Shown here piece after piece: positions 31,990-42,321 of a DNA stretch of 64,000 nt. The DNA comes from Ectothiorhodospira sp. BSL-9 (GTDB lineage: Bacteria > Pseudomonadota > Gammaproteobacteria > Ectothiorhodospirales > Ectothiorhodospiraceae): assembly GCF_001632845.1 (NCBI RefSeq), contig NZ_CP011994.1, positions 372,001 to 436,000 on the forward strand, written 5' to 3'. Under the pieces are notes generated by a model, which ran no database searches, was not told where the DNA came from, and saw nothing but the letters and a program-made list of their open reading frames with translations. A program made the translations under genes and the position numbers. Within the stretch, counting starts at the first letter, position 1, and every line of letters starts with the position of its first letter.

Positions 31990-33701
31990 GCGGGATTGTC
32001 CTGACCGGGGCCGGAGACTGAGCGCAACGCGGGCAGATCGTCCGGCGGGATGTCCATCAGACGCAGGGCGCCACGCATGACATTGGAAAAGACAGGTGCC
32101 GCCACCTGCCCGCCGTAATACTGATCACCGCTGGGCTCGTCCACCATCACCACCATCACTAGGCGGGGATTGCTGGCTGGCGCCATGCCGGCGAACAGGG
32201 ACAGATACCGCCGCTCGGTGTAACCGCCGGCACCGGACTTGCGCACGGTCCCGGTCTTGCCCGCCACCCGATAGCCTTCCACGCGGGCCCGTACCCCCGT
32301 GCCACCCGGTGCCACCGAGGCCTCCAGCATGTCCACCAGGGTGCGGGCCGTGCTGGCATGCATGACCTGCTCTCCAGGCCGGACTTCCTGAGATTGCACG
32401 AAGCGGGGCGCAGGCATCACTCCATCATTGGCGATGGCAGCATAGGCCTGGGCCAGTTGCAGCATGGACACGGACACACCGTAGCCAAAGGCCAGAGTGG
32501 CACGATCCACTTCCCGCCAGTAGAGAAAATCACGCAGGGTGCCACCGGCCTCCCCGGGAAAACCGCTGCCAGTGGTCCGACCGAAGCCCACCTGGTAGAA
32601 GGTTTCCCACAACGCCTGTGGCTCGATGGCCATGGCCAGCTTGCTGGCGCCCACATTGGAGGACTTGACCAGCAGGGTGGACAGATCAATCAGACCATAA
32701 TTGCGGATATCGCGAATGGTGTGCCGTCCCACGCGCAGGGTGCCCGGGCTGGTTTCCAGCAGGGATTCCGGCTGAAACTGGCCCGACTCCAGGGCAGCGG
32801 CCACGGTAAAGGGCTTGATGGTGGAGCCGGGCTCAATCAAATCCGTCACGGCCCGGTTGCGAAACCGGTCCCCCTGGAGGGTTTCACGGTTATTGGGGTT
32901 GTAGGAGGGCTGATTGACCATGGCAAGCACATCGCCGTTCTGGGCGTCGAGGATCACAGCTGATCCCGCCCTCGCGCCGTGGGTACGGACCGCCGCCTTG
33001 AGCTCCCGATAAGCCAGGTATTGCAGACGCTGATCGATGGTGAGGTGAAGATCCTGACCATGGCTTGCGGGCCGGATGTTTTCCACGTCCCGGATCACCC
33101 GCCCAAGGCGATCACGGAGCACCCGCTTGGCCCCCGGCTCGCCCGTCAGCCAGGCGTTGTACCCCAGTTCGATGCCCTCCTGGCCCTGATCGTCGATATT
33201 GGTGAAGCCCAGTACGTGGGAAGCCACCTCACCCATGGGGTAATAGCGGCGGTATTCACGCTGCAGCGCCACGCCCGGCACGCCCAGCGCGGACACGCGC
33301 GCCCCCACCTCGGGGGTGACGTGGCGGCGCAGGAAGACGAATTCACGCCCGGTCCTATCCGACACCCGTCGATAAAGGGCGGTCGGATCCACGCCCAGCA
33401 CCTGGGCCACCTCATGCAGGCGCTGTGGTTCTTCCAGGACCTCCTGAGGATTGGCCCAGACGGTATCCACGGGTGTACTCACCGCCATGGGCTCGCCCTG
33501 GCGGTCCATGATCATGCCCCGGTGTGCCGGCAGGGCGACCACGCGCAAGTGTCGCGCATCACCTTCACCACGCAGGAAGTCCTGCTGCACCACCTGCAGG
33601 TCCACGCCCCGGGCGAGCACGGCTGAAAAGGCGAGCACAAGGGCGCCCAGCACCACCAGGCGCCGCCAGCGGGATACTACCCCTGTGGTTTCTCCTTTCA
33701 T
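31986..33701 (-). CDS. ftsI: Septal peptidoglycan transpeptidase FtsI (PBP3)
   Basis: Class B penicillin-binding protein. A single N-terminal transmembrane helix (about residues 12-32) precedes the dimerisation domain and the transpeptidase domain with SxxK at S293 (GSTIKPF), SxN (KSSNVG) and KTGT (GKTGTVRK). An alternative GTG start at 33707 overlaps the ftsL stop, but the ATG at 33701 has GGAG five bases upstream, so it was chosen. 571 aa. Confidence 0.96.
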   Translation of the reverse strand: MKGETTGVVSRWRRLVVLGALVLAFSAVLARGVDLQVVQQDFLRGEGDARHLRVVALPAHRGMIMDRQGEPMAVSTPVDTVWANPQEVLEEPQRLHEVAQVLGVDPTALYRRVSDRTGREFVFLRRHVTPEVGARVSALGVPGVALQREYRRYYPMGEVASHVLGFTNIDDQGQEGIELGYNAWLTGEPGAKRVLRDRLGRVIRDVENIRPASHGQDLHLTIDQRLQYLAYRELKAAVRTHGARAGSAVILDAQNGDVLAMVNQPSYNPNNRETLQGDRFRNRAVTDLIEPGSTIKPFTVAAALESGQFQPESLLETSPGTLRVGRHTIRDIRNYGLIDLSTLLVKSSNVGASKLAMAIEPQALWETFYQVGFGRTTGSGFPGEAGGTLRDFLYWREVDRATLAFGYGVSVSMLQLAQAYAAIANDGVMPAPRFVQSQEVRPGEQVMHASTARTLVDMLEASVAPGGTGVRARVEGYRVAGKTGTVRKSGAGGYTERRYLSLFAGMAPASNPRLVMVVMVDEPSGDQYYGGQVAAPVFSNVMRGALRLMDIPPDDLPALRSVSGPGQDNPA

Positions 33702-33703
33702 CG

Positions 33704-33973
33704 TCACTCCAGCAGGATCACGGTGGTGCGGCTACCGGGCAGACGCATGTCCAGCCGCTGACTCGCCGCGTCCTCGATCCGGCCATGGGTGGCCCAGGTA
33801 CTCTGCTCCAACTGCAACTGCCCCCACTCGATATTCAGTTCGTCCCTCAGGTTCACTTCCCTTTGCAGTTCCATGAACAGCAGGCGGCTCTGGTGCTTGC
33901 TGTGGATCACGGCCAGGGCACTGGCCATGACTGCCACGAACAGCACCCCGATCCCGGCCAGTTGCCAATTCAC
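33704..33973 (-). CDS. ftsL: Cell division protein FtsL
   Basis: Small bitopic divisome protein of 89 aa. Residues 3-22 form the transmembrane helix, and residues 30-70 are a leucine-rich periplasmic coiled coil (RLLFMELQREVNLRDEL). It forms a complex with FtsB and FtsQ that activates FtsWI. It overlaps rsmH by 4 bp and lies directly before ftsI. Confidence 0.93.
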   Translation of the reverse strand: MNWQLAGIGVLFVAVMASALAVIHSKHQSRLLFMELQREVNLRDELNIEWGQLQLEQSTWATHGRIEDAASQRLDMRLPGSRTTVILLE

Positions 33974-34953
33974 GACAGGCGCTCGGCAACGCGCAGTACG
34001 GCACTGCGGGCGCGTGGATTGACGGCCAGTTCGGCCTCACCGGACCGCTGAGCCTTGCCCACGTGACGCAAGGTGCGGCCTGGCGGCAGATCACGTACCG
34101 GCAAGCCACGGGGCACGGGCTCCCCCTCCACCTGACGACGGATGAAGCGCTTGACCCGCCGATCCTCCAGGGAATGAAAACTGATCACCGCCAGGCGCCC
34201 GCCGGGTGCCAGCACCTGGGGAACCTGGGCCAGACACGCATCCAGGGATTCCAGCTCCTGGTTCACATGCAGCCGAATGGCCTGAAAACTGCGCGTCGCC
34301 GGGTGCTTGTGACGCTCGTGCCGCGGCACGGCCTCGCTGATCAATTCCGCCAGGCGCCCGGTGCGTTCCACAGGCGCCTCCTCACGGGCCTCCACCAGGC
34401 GCCGTGCGATACGCCGGGCGAAGCGCTCCTCGCCCAGTTCCCGCAGGACCCTGACGATTTCACCTTCCTCGGCACGCGCCACCCATTGGGCTGCGGATTC
34501 ACCCCGGTCCGGGTCCATGCGCATGTCCAGAGGGCCATCATTCATGAAGCTGAAACCCCTTGTTGCATCATCCAGTTGGGGTGAAGAGACCCCCAGATCC
34601 AGGAGCAATCCCTGCACGTGGCCCATGACGCCACACCCCTCCAGCAGACCGGACAGATCGGCGAATGAACCGCGCAGGAACTGAAAGCGTGGCTCGGCAC
34701 CGAAACGCCGGCTGGCCACCGCCTGCGCCTGCGGATCCTGATCCAGGGCGATCAGACGCCCCCGCGGCCCCAGGCAGTCGAGGATGGCCGCACTATGACC
34801 GCCGCGCCCGAAGGTGGCGTCCACATAGATGCCATCTTCCTGCACCGCAAGCCCCGCCAGGGCCTCTTCCAGCAATACCGGTCGATGCGTGTCGGGGGCA
34901 GATGCCCCCCCATCAGAGGACGAGGGACTCAAGGGTCGAGCTGGGATCACCAT
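33970..34953 (-). CDS. rsmH: 16S rRNA m4C1402 N4-methyltransferase RsmH (MraW)
   Basis: SAM-dependent enzyme that methylates the N4 of C1402 in 16S rRNA. The SAM loop DATFGRGGHSAAIL, the motif LLLDLGVSSPQLDD and the C-terminal ISFHSLEDRRVKRF are all family hallmarks. The ATG at 34953 (or 34959) overlaps the mraZ end by about 40 bp; the much longer upstream frame is antisense-free but lacks homology. About 327 aa. It complements RsmI, which modifies the same nucleotide and is encoded at 36214. Confidence 0.95.
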   Translation of the reverse strand: MVIPARPLSPSSSDGGASAPDTHRPVLLEEALAGLAVQEDGIYVDATFGRGGHSAAILDCLGPRGRLIALDQDPQAQAVASRRFGAEPRFQFLRGSFADLSGLLEGCGVMGHVQGLLLDLGVSSPQLDDATRGFSFMNDGPLDMRMDPDRGESAAQWVARAEEGEIVRVLRELGEERFARRIARRLVEAREEAPVERTGRLAELISEAVPRHERHKHPATRSFQAIRLHVNQELESLDACLAQVPQVLAPGGRLAVISFHSLEDRRVKRFIRRQVEGEPVPRGLPVRDLPPGRTLRHVGKAQRSGEAELAVNPRARSAVLRVAERLS

Positions 34954-35365
34954 CTTCATCTTCTTCCTGCAACCAGGCATCCCGGCTACGTGTCCAGGCA
35001 TCCTCGTCCCATAATTCGAATTTCTTGCCTTGCCCCACCAGCACGGCCCGTTTATCCAGACCGGCATAGTCGCGCAAGGGCGTTGGAAGCAGGATGCGCC
35101 CCTGCCCGTCCAGCTCGCACTCGGTGGCATGACCGACGAGCAGACGCTGCATGCGGCGCGTCTTGCGATCCATATTGGGGCGGGAGACGAGGGCCTCTTC
35201 GATCCGCTCCCACACGGGCAGCGGATACACCAAGAGGCAGCCATCGCGATCAATGGTGATCACCAGACGACCCTGACAGGACTCCATCAGGCGGTCGCGA
35301 TACCGTGCTGGCATCGCCATGCGCCCCTTGGCATCCAGATTCAGGTTGGTGATACCTCTAAACAC
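34913..35365 (-). CDS. mraZ: Transcriptional regulator MraZ
   Basis: AbrB-like (SpoVT/AbrB) ring-forming DNA-binding protein that represses the dcw operon. The two motif copies are NLDAKGRMAMPARYRD and ELDGQGRILLPTPLRDY, each a DxxGR turn. The open frame extends past the promoter to 35479, but homologues start at (M/V)FRGITNLNLD, which makes the GTG at 35365 the likely start (150 aa). It is the first gene of the dcw operon, and its own operator lies at 35455-35480. Confidence 0.93.
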   Translation of the reverse strand: MFRGITNLNLDAKGRMAMPARYRDRLMESCQGRLVITIDRDGCLLVYPLPVWERIEEALVSRPNMDRKTRRMQRLLVGHATECELDGQGRILLPTPLRDYAGLDKRAVLVGQGKKFELWDEDAWTRSRDAWLQEEDEDGDPSSTLESLVL

Positions 35366-35454
35366 GACAGCCCGGGCCCTCTGTATCGCCACCGGCAGGG
35401 GTGGCGATGGAGTCACGGGAACACAACGGTCGATGCTCGAAAGCACGACCCGAT

Positions 35455-35480
35455 ACCACCCATCCCCACGTTTCCCCACT
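35455..35480 (-). promoter_or_regulatory. MraZ operator: three GTGG boxes with 10-bp period
   Basis: On the minus strand, GTGGG (35475-35479), GTGGG (35465-35469) and a degenerate GTGGT (35455-35459) repeat every 10 bp just downstream of the -10 box. This matches the known MraZ site, TGGGN boxes separated by 5 nt, and its usual location between the promoter and mraZ. It predicts autorepression of the dcw operon. Confidence 0.8.
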
Positions 35481-35487
35481 TTTCTAC

Positions 35488-35517
35488 ACTATAGGTAGGG
35501 CCTCGCTGGGGTGTCAA
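35488..35517 (-). promoter_or_regulatory. dcw (mraZ) sigma70 promoter
   Basis: On the minus strand there is a perfect -35 TTGACA (35512-35517) and a -10 TATAGT (35488-35493), 18 nt apart. The expected transcription start is near 35481, directly before the MraZ boxes. This is the strongest promoter signature in the window and probably drives most of the dcw cluster. Confidence 0.8.
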
Positions 35518-35720
35518 GGGAAAAGCCGGAAGCGGCCCTGAAGATTTATACTTACGTCACAAATACTTACAAAAACCTTCACAGGTGGGTTAACGGATCT
35601 CGAAGCCTGCAGGAAGGGTTTCAAGAATAGTCAGCTGGTTGCGGAACACTTCTGAAAAAAGAATACGAAAAAGGCTCCATGAGCTTGGCTCACCGAGCTT
35701 TTTTCCCAACAAGGGGCGGC
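35518..35720. other. AT-rich intergenic spacer between dcw promoter and rnpB terminator
   Basis: No coding gene is supported here. The composition is clearly more AT-rich than its surroundings. An 8-bp direct repeat ATACTTAC occurs at 35548-35555 and 35563-35570 (15-bp period), about 30-50 bp upstream of the dcw -35 box, which could be a regulator site. Nothing else is recognised. Confidence 0.5.
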
Positions 35721-35748
35721 GGGGAAAAGTGGGGGCCAGAAGGCCCCC
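35721..35748 (-). terminator. Rho-independent terminator of rnpB
   Basis: On the minus strand, GGGGGCC and GGCCCCC (35731-35748) form a perfect seven-base-pair stem with a TTCT loop, followed by ACTTTT. It begins about 12 nt after the expected 3' end of RNase P RNA. Confidence 0.75.
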
Positions 35749-35760
35749 GGAGGGGAAATA

Positions 35761-36124
35761 AGGAGGAGTCGGCCGGTAAGCCGGGTTCTGTCGTGGACAA
35801 TCATTCCTCTGGGGCGCGCGTCACCACGCGCCTCTAGCAGCCTACCCGGGTGCAGTGCGGGCCACACCAATGCACCCCTATTTGGCCTTGCTCCGGACGG
35901 GGTTTACCCTGCCGCGGCGTGTTGCCACCCGCGCGGTGCGCTCTTACCGCACCTTTTCAACCTTACCTGTGTCCGTGCCCGAAGGCCGCGGACCATCGGC
36001 GGTGTATTTTCTGTGGCACTTTCCGTCGGCTCGCGCCGCCCAGGCGTTACCTGGCGCCCTGCCCTGTGGAGCCCGGACTTTCCTCTGCGGCGTGGGGTCC
36101 GCAGCGACTGTCTGGCCAACTCCA
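35761..36124 (-). ncRNA. rnpB: RNase P RNA (M1 RNA, class A)
   Basis: Catalytic RNA that removes 5' leaders from tRNA precursors. On the minus strand the 5' end GGAGTTGGCCAGACAGTCGC pairs with the 3' GGCCGACTCC (P1), and the conserved blocks GAGGAAAGTCCGGGCTCC, CAGGGCGCCAGGTAACGCC, AAAGGTGCGGTAAGAGCGC, GGAGCAAGGCCAAATAGG and GACAGAACCCGGCTTA occur in the right order. About 364 nt, matching bacterial type A. Short open frames in both directions here are chance. It has its own promoter and terminator. Confidence 0.97.
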
Positions 36125-36130
36125 GGGATC

Positions 36131-36158
36131 ATCATACTGTAAATTTGGATAGTTTCAA
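36131..36158 (-). promoter_or_regulatory. rnpB sigma70 promoter
   Basis: On the minus strand, TTGAAA (36153-36158) and TATGAT (36131-36136) are 16 nt apart, and the -10 lies 7 nt before the predicted 5' end of RNase P RNA. The position agrees well with the RNA start. Confidence 0.75.
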
Positions 36159-36183
36159 GAGTGGCCGCCACCCTTTTTCACTC

Positions 36184-36195
36184 ACCGCCGGCGGT
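36184..36195. repeat. Perfect 12-bp palindrome downstream of rsmI
   Basis: ACCGCCGGCGGT, followed by a CCCCCGGGG stretch, lies between the rsmI stop and the rnpB promoter. It can fold as a GC hairpin in the rsmI transcript, but without a U-run. It may separate the two transcription units. Confidence 0.3.
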
Positions 36196-36213
36196 CCCCC
36201 GGGGCAACCGGCG

Positions 36214-37065
36214 TCACCCCTGCCCCTTGAGCGCCAATGCCTGCTGATACAGGTCATTCTTGGGGGCCCCGGTGATCTGCGACGCCAGTTTCGCCGCCTG
36301 CTTCACGGGCATCTGCGCCAGACACAGCTCCAGCACCCGGATCGACTCGGCCGCCAGGGCATCCCTGGGGGCGTCGGGAGCCCCGGACACCAGCACCACG
36401 AACTCCCCTCGAGCATGATTGGGGTCGCTGGACACCCAGGCGCACAGATCTTCCAGGCTCCCTCCCTGGATCTGCTCGAAGGTCTTCGTCAGCTCCCTGG
36501 CCACCACCGCCTGACGCTCTCCCCCCAGGGTGTGGGCCATATCCTCCAGGCTGGCCTGAATGCGATGACTGGATTCGTAGAAGATGAGCGTGCCGGAAAC
36601 GGCTACCAGGGCCTCCAGGCGGTGGCGGCGCGCCTGAGCCCGGGCAGGGAGAAAACCCTCGAACCAGAAACGGTCGGAGGGCAGGCCACTGACGGACAGG
36701 GCCGCAATCAGGGCGGCAGGACCGGGGATGGGCGCCACCCGGATGCCGGCGGCACGGGCGGCCGCCACCAGCCGAAAGCCCGGATCGCTGATCAGCGGGG
36801 TGCCGGCATCGCTGACCAGGGCCAGGGATTCTCCCTGTCTGAGCCGCTGGATCAGGGCCGGTACCTGTCGGTCCTCGTTATGCTCGTGCAGGCTCACACG
36901 AGGTGTCTGGACCCCATAATGGGTGAGCAGCCCGGCCGTGTGGCGAGTATCCTCGGCTGCGATCAGGTCGACACCGGCGAGCACCTGCACGGCGCGCGGG
37001 GACAGATCACCCAGATTCCCGATGGGCGTGGCCACCACATGCAGCACCCCACCCTCAATTGACAC
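36214..37065 (-). CDS. rsmI: 16S rRNA 2'-O-ribose C1402 methyltransferase RsmI
   Basis: SAM-dependent enzyme of the tetrapyrrole-methylase fold that methylates the 2'-OH of C1402. Motifs include VATPIGNLGDLSPRA, AAEDTRHT, SDAGTPLISDPG and PIPGPAALIAALSVSGL. ATG codons exist at 37098 and 37092, but the GTG at 37065 has GAGG six bases upstream and matches where homologues begin (283 aa). It is divergent from lpoA, the usual neighbour. Confidence 0.94.
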   Translation of the reverse strand: MSIEGGVLHVVATPIGNLGDLSPRAVQVLAGVDLIAAEDTRHTAGLLTHYGVQTPRVSLHEHNEDRQVPALIQRLRQGESLALVSDAGTPLISDPGFRLVAAARAAGIRVAPIPGPAALIAALSVSGLPSDRFWFEGFLPARAQARRHRLEALVAVSGTLIFYESSHRIQASLEDMAHTLGGERQAVVARELTKTFEQIQGGSLEDLCAWVSSDPNHARGEFVVLVSGAPDAPRDALAAESIRVLELCLAQMPVKQAAKLASQITGAPKNDLYQQALALKGQG

Positions 37066-37180
37066 ACTGCACCTCGGCCAAGATACTGACATTCCCATGA
37101 AAACAATACGTCAGTCTAACCCGGTACAAGCCCGCCGGGAAGGCTCGGCCACCCGCCCAATGCGACCCTGTGGATCACTG

Positions 37181-39151
37181 ATGGACAGACAACACCACGC
37201 CGGCCAGCCCCTCCATGGAAACACCCACCGGGCAAGCCCCCCCTGGCGCGGCGCACGCACCGTGGCAGCCCTGCTGGTGATCACGCTGCTGATCTCTGCC
37301 TGCGCCGGCATCCCCCGCCCCATGGACGACGCCGAAGAGCGCCTGGCGCAGGCGCAGGCCCTGGAAGAGGCCCAGGAGTACCAGCAAGCGGCGGACCTCT
37401 ACCTGGAGATCGCCCAGGGCCTGAGGGCCACACCCCGTGCGCGCGTGCAACTGGAGGCCCTGGAGATCCTCACCCGGGAGGACGCCACCCCGGCCCAGCG
37501 GGACCGCGCCGGGCAGTTACTGGAGGAAATCGACCGAGGCCGCCTGGAAGGCGACGAGCCCGCGCGCCTGGACATCCTGTCGGCACGACTGGCATTGCTG
37601 GAGGACGACCCCCGCGCCGCCCTGGAGAGGCTGCCGGAAGACCCCAGGGCCCTGCCCGACCGCCTGGCCCGCCAGGCCCTGGAAGTGGAGGCCCTTGCCC
37701 ATGCAGCACAAGAGGACTGGATACGGGCAGTGGACGCCTGGGACGCCCTGGGTGCGCGCCAGCCCGATGCTGAACGGCGTCAGCAAACATTCGAACGACT
37801 CTGGGCCCTGACCCAGGAACGGGACCCGGACGCCCTGGAGGCCCTGCGGGACCGGGCCGACCGAGCGGCCACCCGGGGCTGGCTGGACCTGGGTTACGTA
37901 GCCCGGACCACGCCCCCCAGTCCGCGCGTTCTGGAGGATGCCCTGGATGACTGGCGTGAGCGGCACCAGGATCACCCGGCTGACCCGGTCTTCCTGGAAC
38001 GCCTGCGAGAGCAATGGGCTGCCTACACACGGCACCCGGATCACGTGGCCGTGCTGCTGCCGCTCACCGGGCGCTTCGGATCCTCGGCCAATGCCATCCT
38101 TGAGGGCATCGTCGCCGCCTACTACGACACCCCCAGGGAAGAACGCACAACGCTTCGGGTGTACGACACGGGCGAGCAAGCCGACGCCAGCTGGACCCAG
38201 TACGAAAAGGCCGTGGAAGCCGGCGCCAGCCTGGTGATCGGCCCCCTGGAGCGCTCCGCTGTGAACCGCTTCGCGCGAGAATCCTCCTTGCCGGTGCCGG
38301 TGCTGGCGCTGAACCGGGCCGAGTCCCGGGACAGTTACCCGGATAATCTCTATCAATTCGGGCTGAACCCGGAGGATGAGGCCGTCCAGGCGGCAGAACG
38401 CGCGGTGCTGGACGGGCATCATGATGCGGTGGTGATGGTGCCCCGCACCGAACTGGGCGACCGCCTGCATCGGGCCTTTGAAGACCGTTACGAGGCCTTG
38501 GGTGGCCTGGTGCGCGATGTTCAGTTCTATGCCCCCGAGGCCACGGATTACAGCGACACGATCATCCAGGGGCTGCAGATCCGCGATACCCGCCCCACCC
38601 ATCGACGCCGTTCATCGGATGGCGATCGGGCGGACCGTGGTTCTGATGAGCCCCGGTATCGCAGCGATGTGGACGTCATCTTCCTGTCCGGTGGCCCCCG
38701 TCAGGCCCGGTTGATCCGCCCGCAACTGCGCTACTACCAGGCCGGTGACCTGCCGGTGATCGCCACTTCGCATATCTACTCGGGGCAACCCGATGCCCGT
38801 GCCGATGCCGACCTCAACGGCATCGTCTTTGCCGACATCCCCTGGCTTCTGGATCAGGCCAACCCCCGTCCGGAACTGCGCGAGACCCTGAGCGACCAAC
38901 TCTCGAGCACCTCACAGCAGTTGCCGCGACTGGTGGCCCTGGGCTTCGATGCCCTGCAGGTGAGCCCCATGGTGGAACGGCTGGCCCGCCACCGGGGTGA
39001 ATATCACCAGGGCCTGACCGGGCGACTGCACATGGACGAGCAACGACGCATCATCCGCGAACTCAACTGGGCCCGTTTCATCGACGGGGAACCGCGGGTC
39101 ATCGGCATTGGCGATGGGCTGATCAACCCGCTGGGCGACGAGGCATGGTGA
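37181..39151 (+). CDS. lpoA: Penicillin-binding protein activator LpoA (lipoprotein)
   Basis: Outer-membrane lipoprotein that activates PBP1A. A basic start is followed by the hydrophobic signal VAALLVITLLISAC; the lipobox LISAC predicts lipidation of the Cys. The N-terminal ~270 residues look like TPR-type helices (EYQQAADLYLEIAQ), and the C-terminal part is a periplasmic-binding-protein-like fold (VAVLLPLTGRFGSSANAILE). The frame is open to 36923; the ATG at 37181 gives a plausible signal peptide (656 aa), and ATG 37097 is an alternative. It ends overlapping yraN. Confidence 0.93.
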   Translation: MDRQHHAGQPLHGNTHRASPPWRGARTVAALLVITLLISACAGIPRPMDDAEERLAQAQALEEAQEYQQAADLYLEIAQGLRATPRARVQLEALEILTREDATPAQRDRAGQLLEEIDRGRLEGDEPARLDILSARLALLEDDPRAALERLPEDPRALPDRLARQALEVEALAHAAQEDWIRAVDAWDALGARQPDAERRQQTFERLWALTQERDPDALEALRDRADRAATRGWLDLGYVARTTPPSPRVLEDALDDWRERHQDHPADPVFLERLREQWAAYTRHPDHVAVLLPLTGRFGSSANAILEGIVAAYYDTPREERTTLRVYDTGEQADASWTQYEKAVEAGASLVIGPLERSAVNRFARESSLPVPVLALNRAESRDSYPDNLYQFGLNPEDEAVQAAERAVLDGHHDAVVMVPRTELGDRLHRAFEDRYEALGGLVRDVQFYAPEATDYSDTIIQGLQIRDTRPTHRRRSSDGDRADRGSDEPRYRSDVDVIFLSGGPRQARLIRPQLRYYQAGDLPVIATSHIYSGQPDARADADLNGIVFADIPWLLDQANPRPELRETLSDQLSSTSQQLPRLVALGFDALQVSPMVERLARHRGEYHQGLTGRLHMDEQRRIIRELNWARFIDGEPRVIGIGDGLINPLGDEAW

Positions 39152-39498
39152 ACCGACGGGCCCAGGGGGACGTGGCCGAGGCCCGTGCGCGGGCCTATCT
39201 GGAATCCCGGGGCTTGCGGTTCATCCGTGCCCAGTTTCGCTGCAAGGTGGGCGAGATCGACCTGGTCATGGAGGACCGCGACAGCCTGGTGTTCGTTGAA
39301 GTCCGCCAGCGCCGATCAGCCCGCTATGGGGGCGCGGCGGCCAGCATCAACCACCGCAAGCAGCGACGCATCCTGCGCGCCGCAGCGTATTATCTGCAAA
39401 TCCACGGCTGCCAGCGCCCGGCCCGTCTCGACGTGATCGCCATTGAGGCCGACAACCGCATCCAGTGGATACCCAATGCCTTTGAGGCGCAAGCCTGA
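39145..39498 (+). CDS. yraN: YraN/UPF0102 family nuclease-like protein
   Basis: A 117-residue protein with a PD-(D/E)XK-like core: G-E-I-D near residue 33 and FVEVRQR near residue 50. It is thought to belong to the Holliday-junction-resolvase-like fold, but its function is not established. The start overlaps the lpoA stop, and the order lpoA-yraN-diaA is the same as in E. coli. Confidence 0.93.
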   Translation: MVNRRAQGDVAEARARAYLESRGLRFIRAQFRCKVGEIDLVMEDRDSLVFVEVRQRRSARYGGAAASINHRKQRRILRAAAYYLQIHGCQRPARLDVIAIEADNRIQWIPNAFEAQA

Positions 39499-41519
<2,021 letters not shown>

Positions 41520-41550
41520 CCCGCCACCGGACGTTTCGCCGCATACGCAC

Positions 41551-41792
41551 GTGGGAGCGGCCCTCGGACGCGAAGGGTCTTTTCAAAACGAAGCCACAAC
41601 AGCCTCCGAACCTCGGCGGGGCGGTATGCCTGGGAGCGGGTGTTCGCCGCATGGATGCGGCGGCCAAGCCTACAGGGATGTATTCACGGCGTCCCGCGGA
41701 CAGGCATACCGCCCCGCCGAGGTTCACTCCGCTGCCAACCGAGGGGGTTGGTGCGCGGGCTCTGACCCTTCGCGGCCGAGGGCCGCTCCCAC
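41551..41792. repeat. Outer inverted repeat of a 242-bp nested palindromic element
   Basis: A 29-nt arm at 41551-41579 is matched in reverse complement by 41764-41792 with one mismatch (A at 41568). The right arm contains its own 6-bp stem, GCGGCC-gag-GGCCGC. The element fills the gap between the convergent FAD oxidase and sspB genes. It has no ORF of its own and looks like a REP/BIME- or MITE-type extragenic element. A 25-nt part of the right arm recurs exactly at 47928-47952. Confidence 0.85.
41608..41725. repeat. Inner inverted repeat (two perfect 25-nt arms) with central hairpin
   Basis: The 25-nt arm at 41608-41632 is perfectly complementary to 41701-41725. Between them, CGCCGCAT and ATGCGGCG (41645-41662) form a third, REP-like hairpin with a 2-nt loop. 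Another stem, CCAACC/GGTTGG, lies just outside at 41735-41751. Together they give a transcript that can fold into one long branched stem between two convergent genes. Confidence 0.85.
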
Positions 41793-41820
41793 ATCCAGAC
41801 TCACACAGGGCGGTGAGGGC

Positions 41821-42225
41821 CTACTTGACCACCCTAAGGCTCGGACCCTTCTTCTGTGTGCCGGAATCGCCACTGCCGGGGCCGTCATCGTCCCCTTCCG
41901 GCGGTGGATCGTCCCCATCGCCGGGCTCGGCGAACATCATGCCCTGGCCGTTCTCACGCGTGTAGATGGCCAGCACCCGATCAACGGGGATGATCACGTT
42001 CATGGGGCGCCCACCAAAGCGGGCACTGAAGGTGACCTCTTCATTGCCGATGTTCAGCGCGCTGACCGCCATGGGCGCCACGTTCAGCACGATGCGCCCG
42101 GCCTCCACATACTCACGCGGCACCACCACTTCCGGCGCCGCATCCACCAGCAAGTGGGGCGTCATGTCATTGTCGGCGATCCATTCGTAGATGGCTCGAA
42201 TCAGGTAGGGACGACTGGAAGTCAT
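41821..42225 (-). CDS. sspB: ClpXP protease specificity-enhancing factor SspB
   Basis: Adaptor that hands ssrA-tagged and other substrates to ClpXP. The ~110-residue substrate-binding domain (RPYLIRAIYEWIADND, GRIVLNVAPMAVSALNI, RFGG) is followed by a flexible, very acidic linker and the ClpX-binding tail LRVVK at the C-terminus. The ATG at 42225 is used; the in-frame TTG at 42237 is less likely. It follows sspA on the same strand, as in E. coli. Confidence 0.94.
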   Translation of the reverse strand: MTSSRPYLIRAIYEWIADNDMTPHLLVDAAPEVVVPREYVEAGRIVLNVAPMAVSALNIGNEEVTFSARFGGRPMNVIIPVDRVLAIYTRENGQGMMFAEPGDGDDPPPEGDDDGPGSGDSGTQKKGPSLRVVK

Positions 42226-42321
42226 GGTAGGGCTCAAACTGGGCTGCTCTTGCTGACGTGGGTCGCAGGGCGCCTGCGCGGTGCCCGGTAACGGAAACGC
42301 ACCCCGCCCGAGGCCCTGTGA

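Noticed and set aside
35855-36152. Several short open frames (70-100 codons) on both strands
   Set aside because: They fall inside the conserved RNase P RNA, whose structure explains the sequence.
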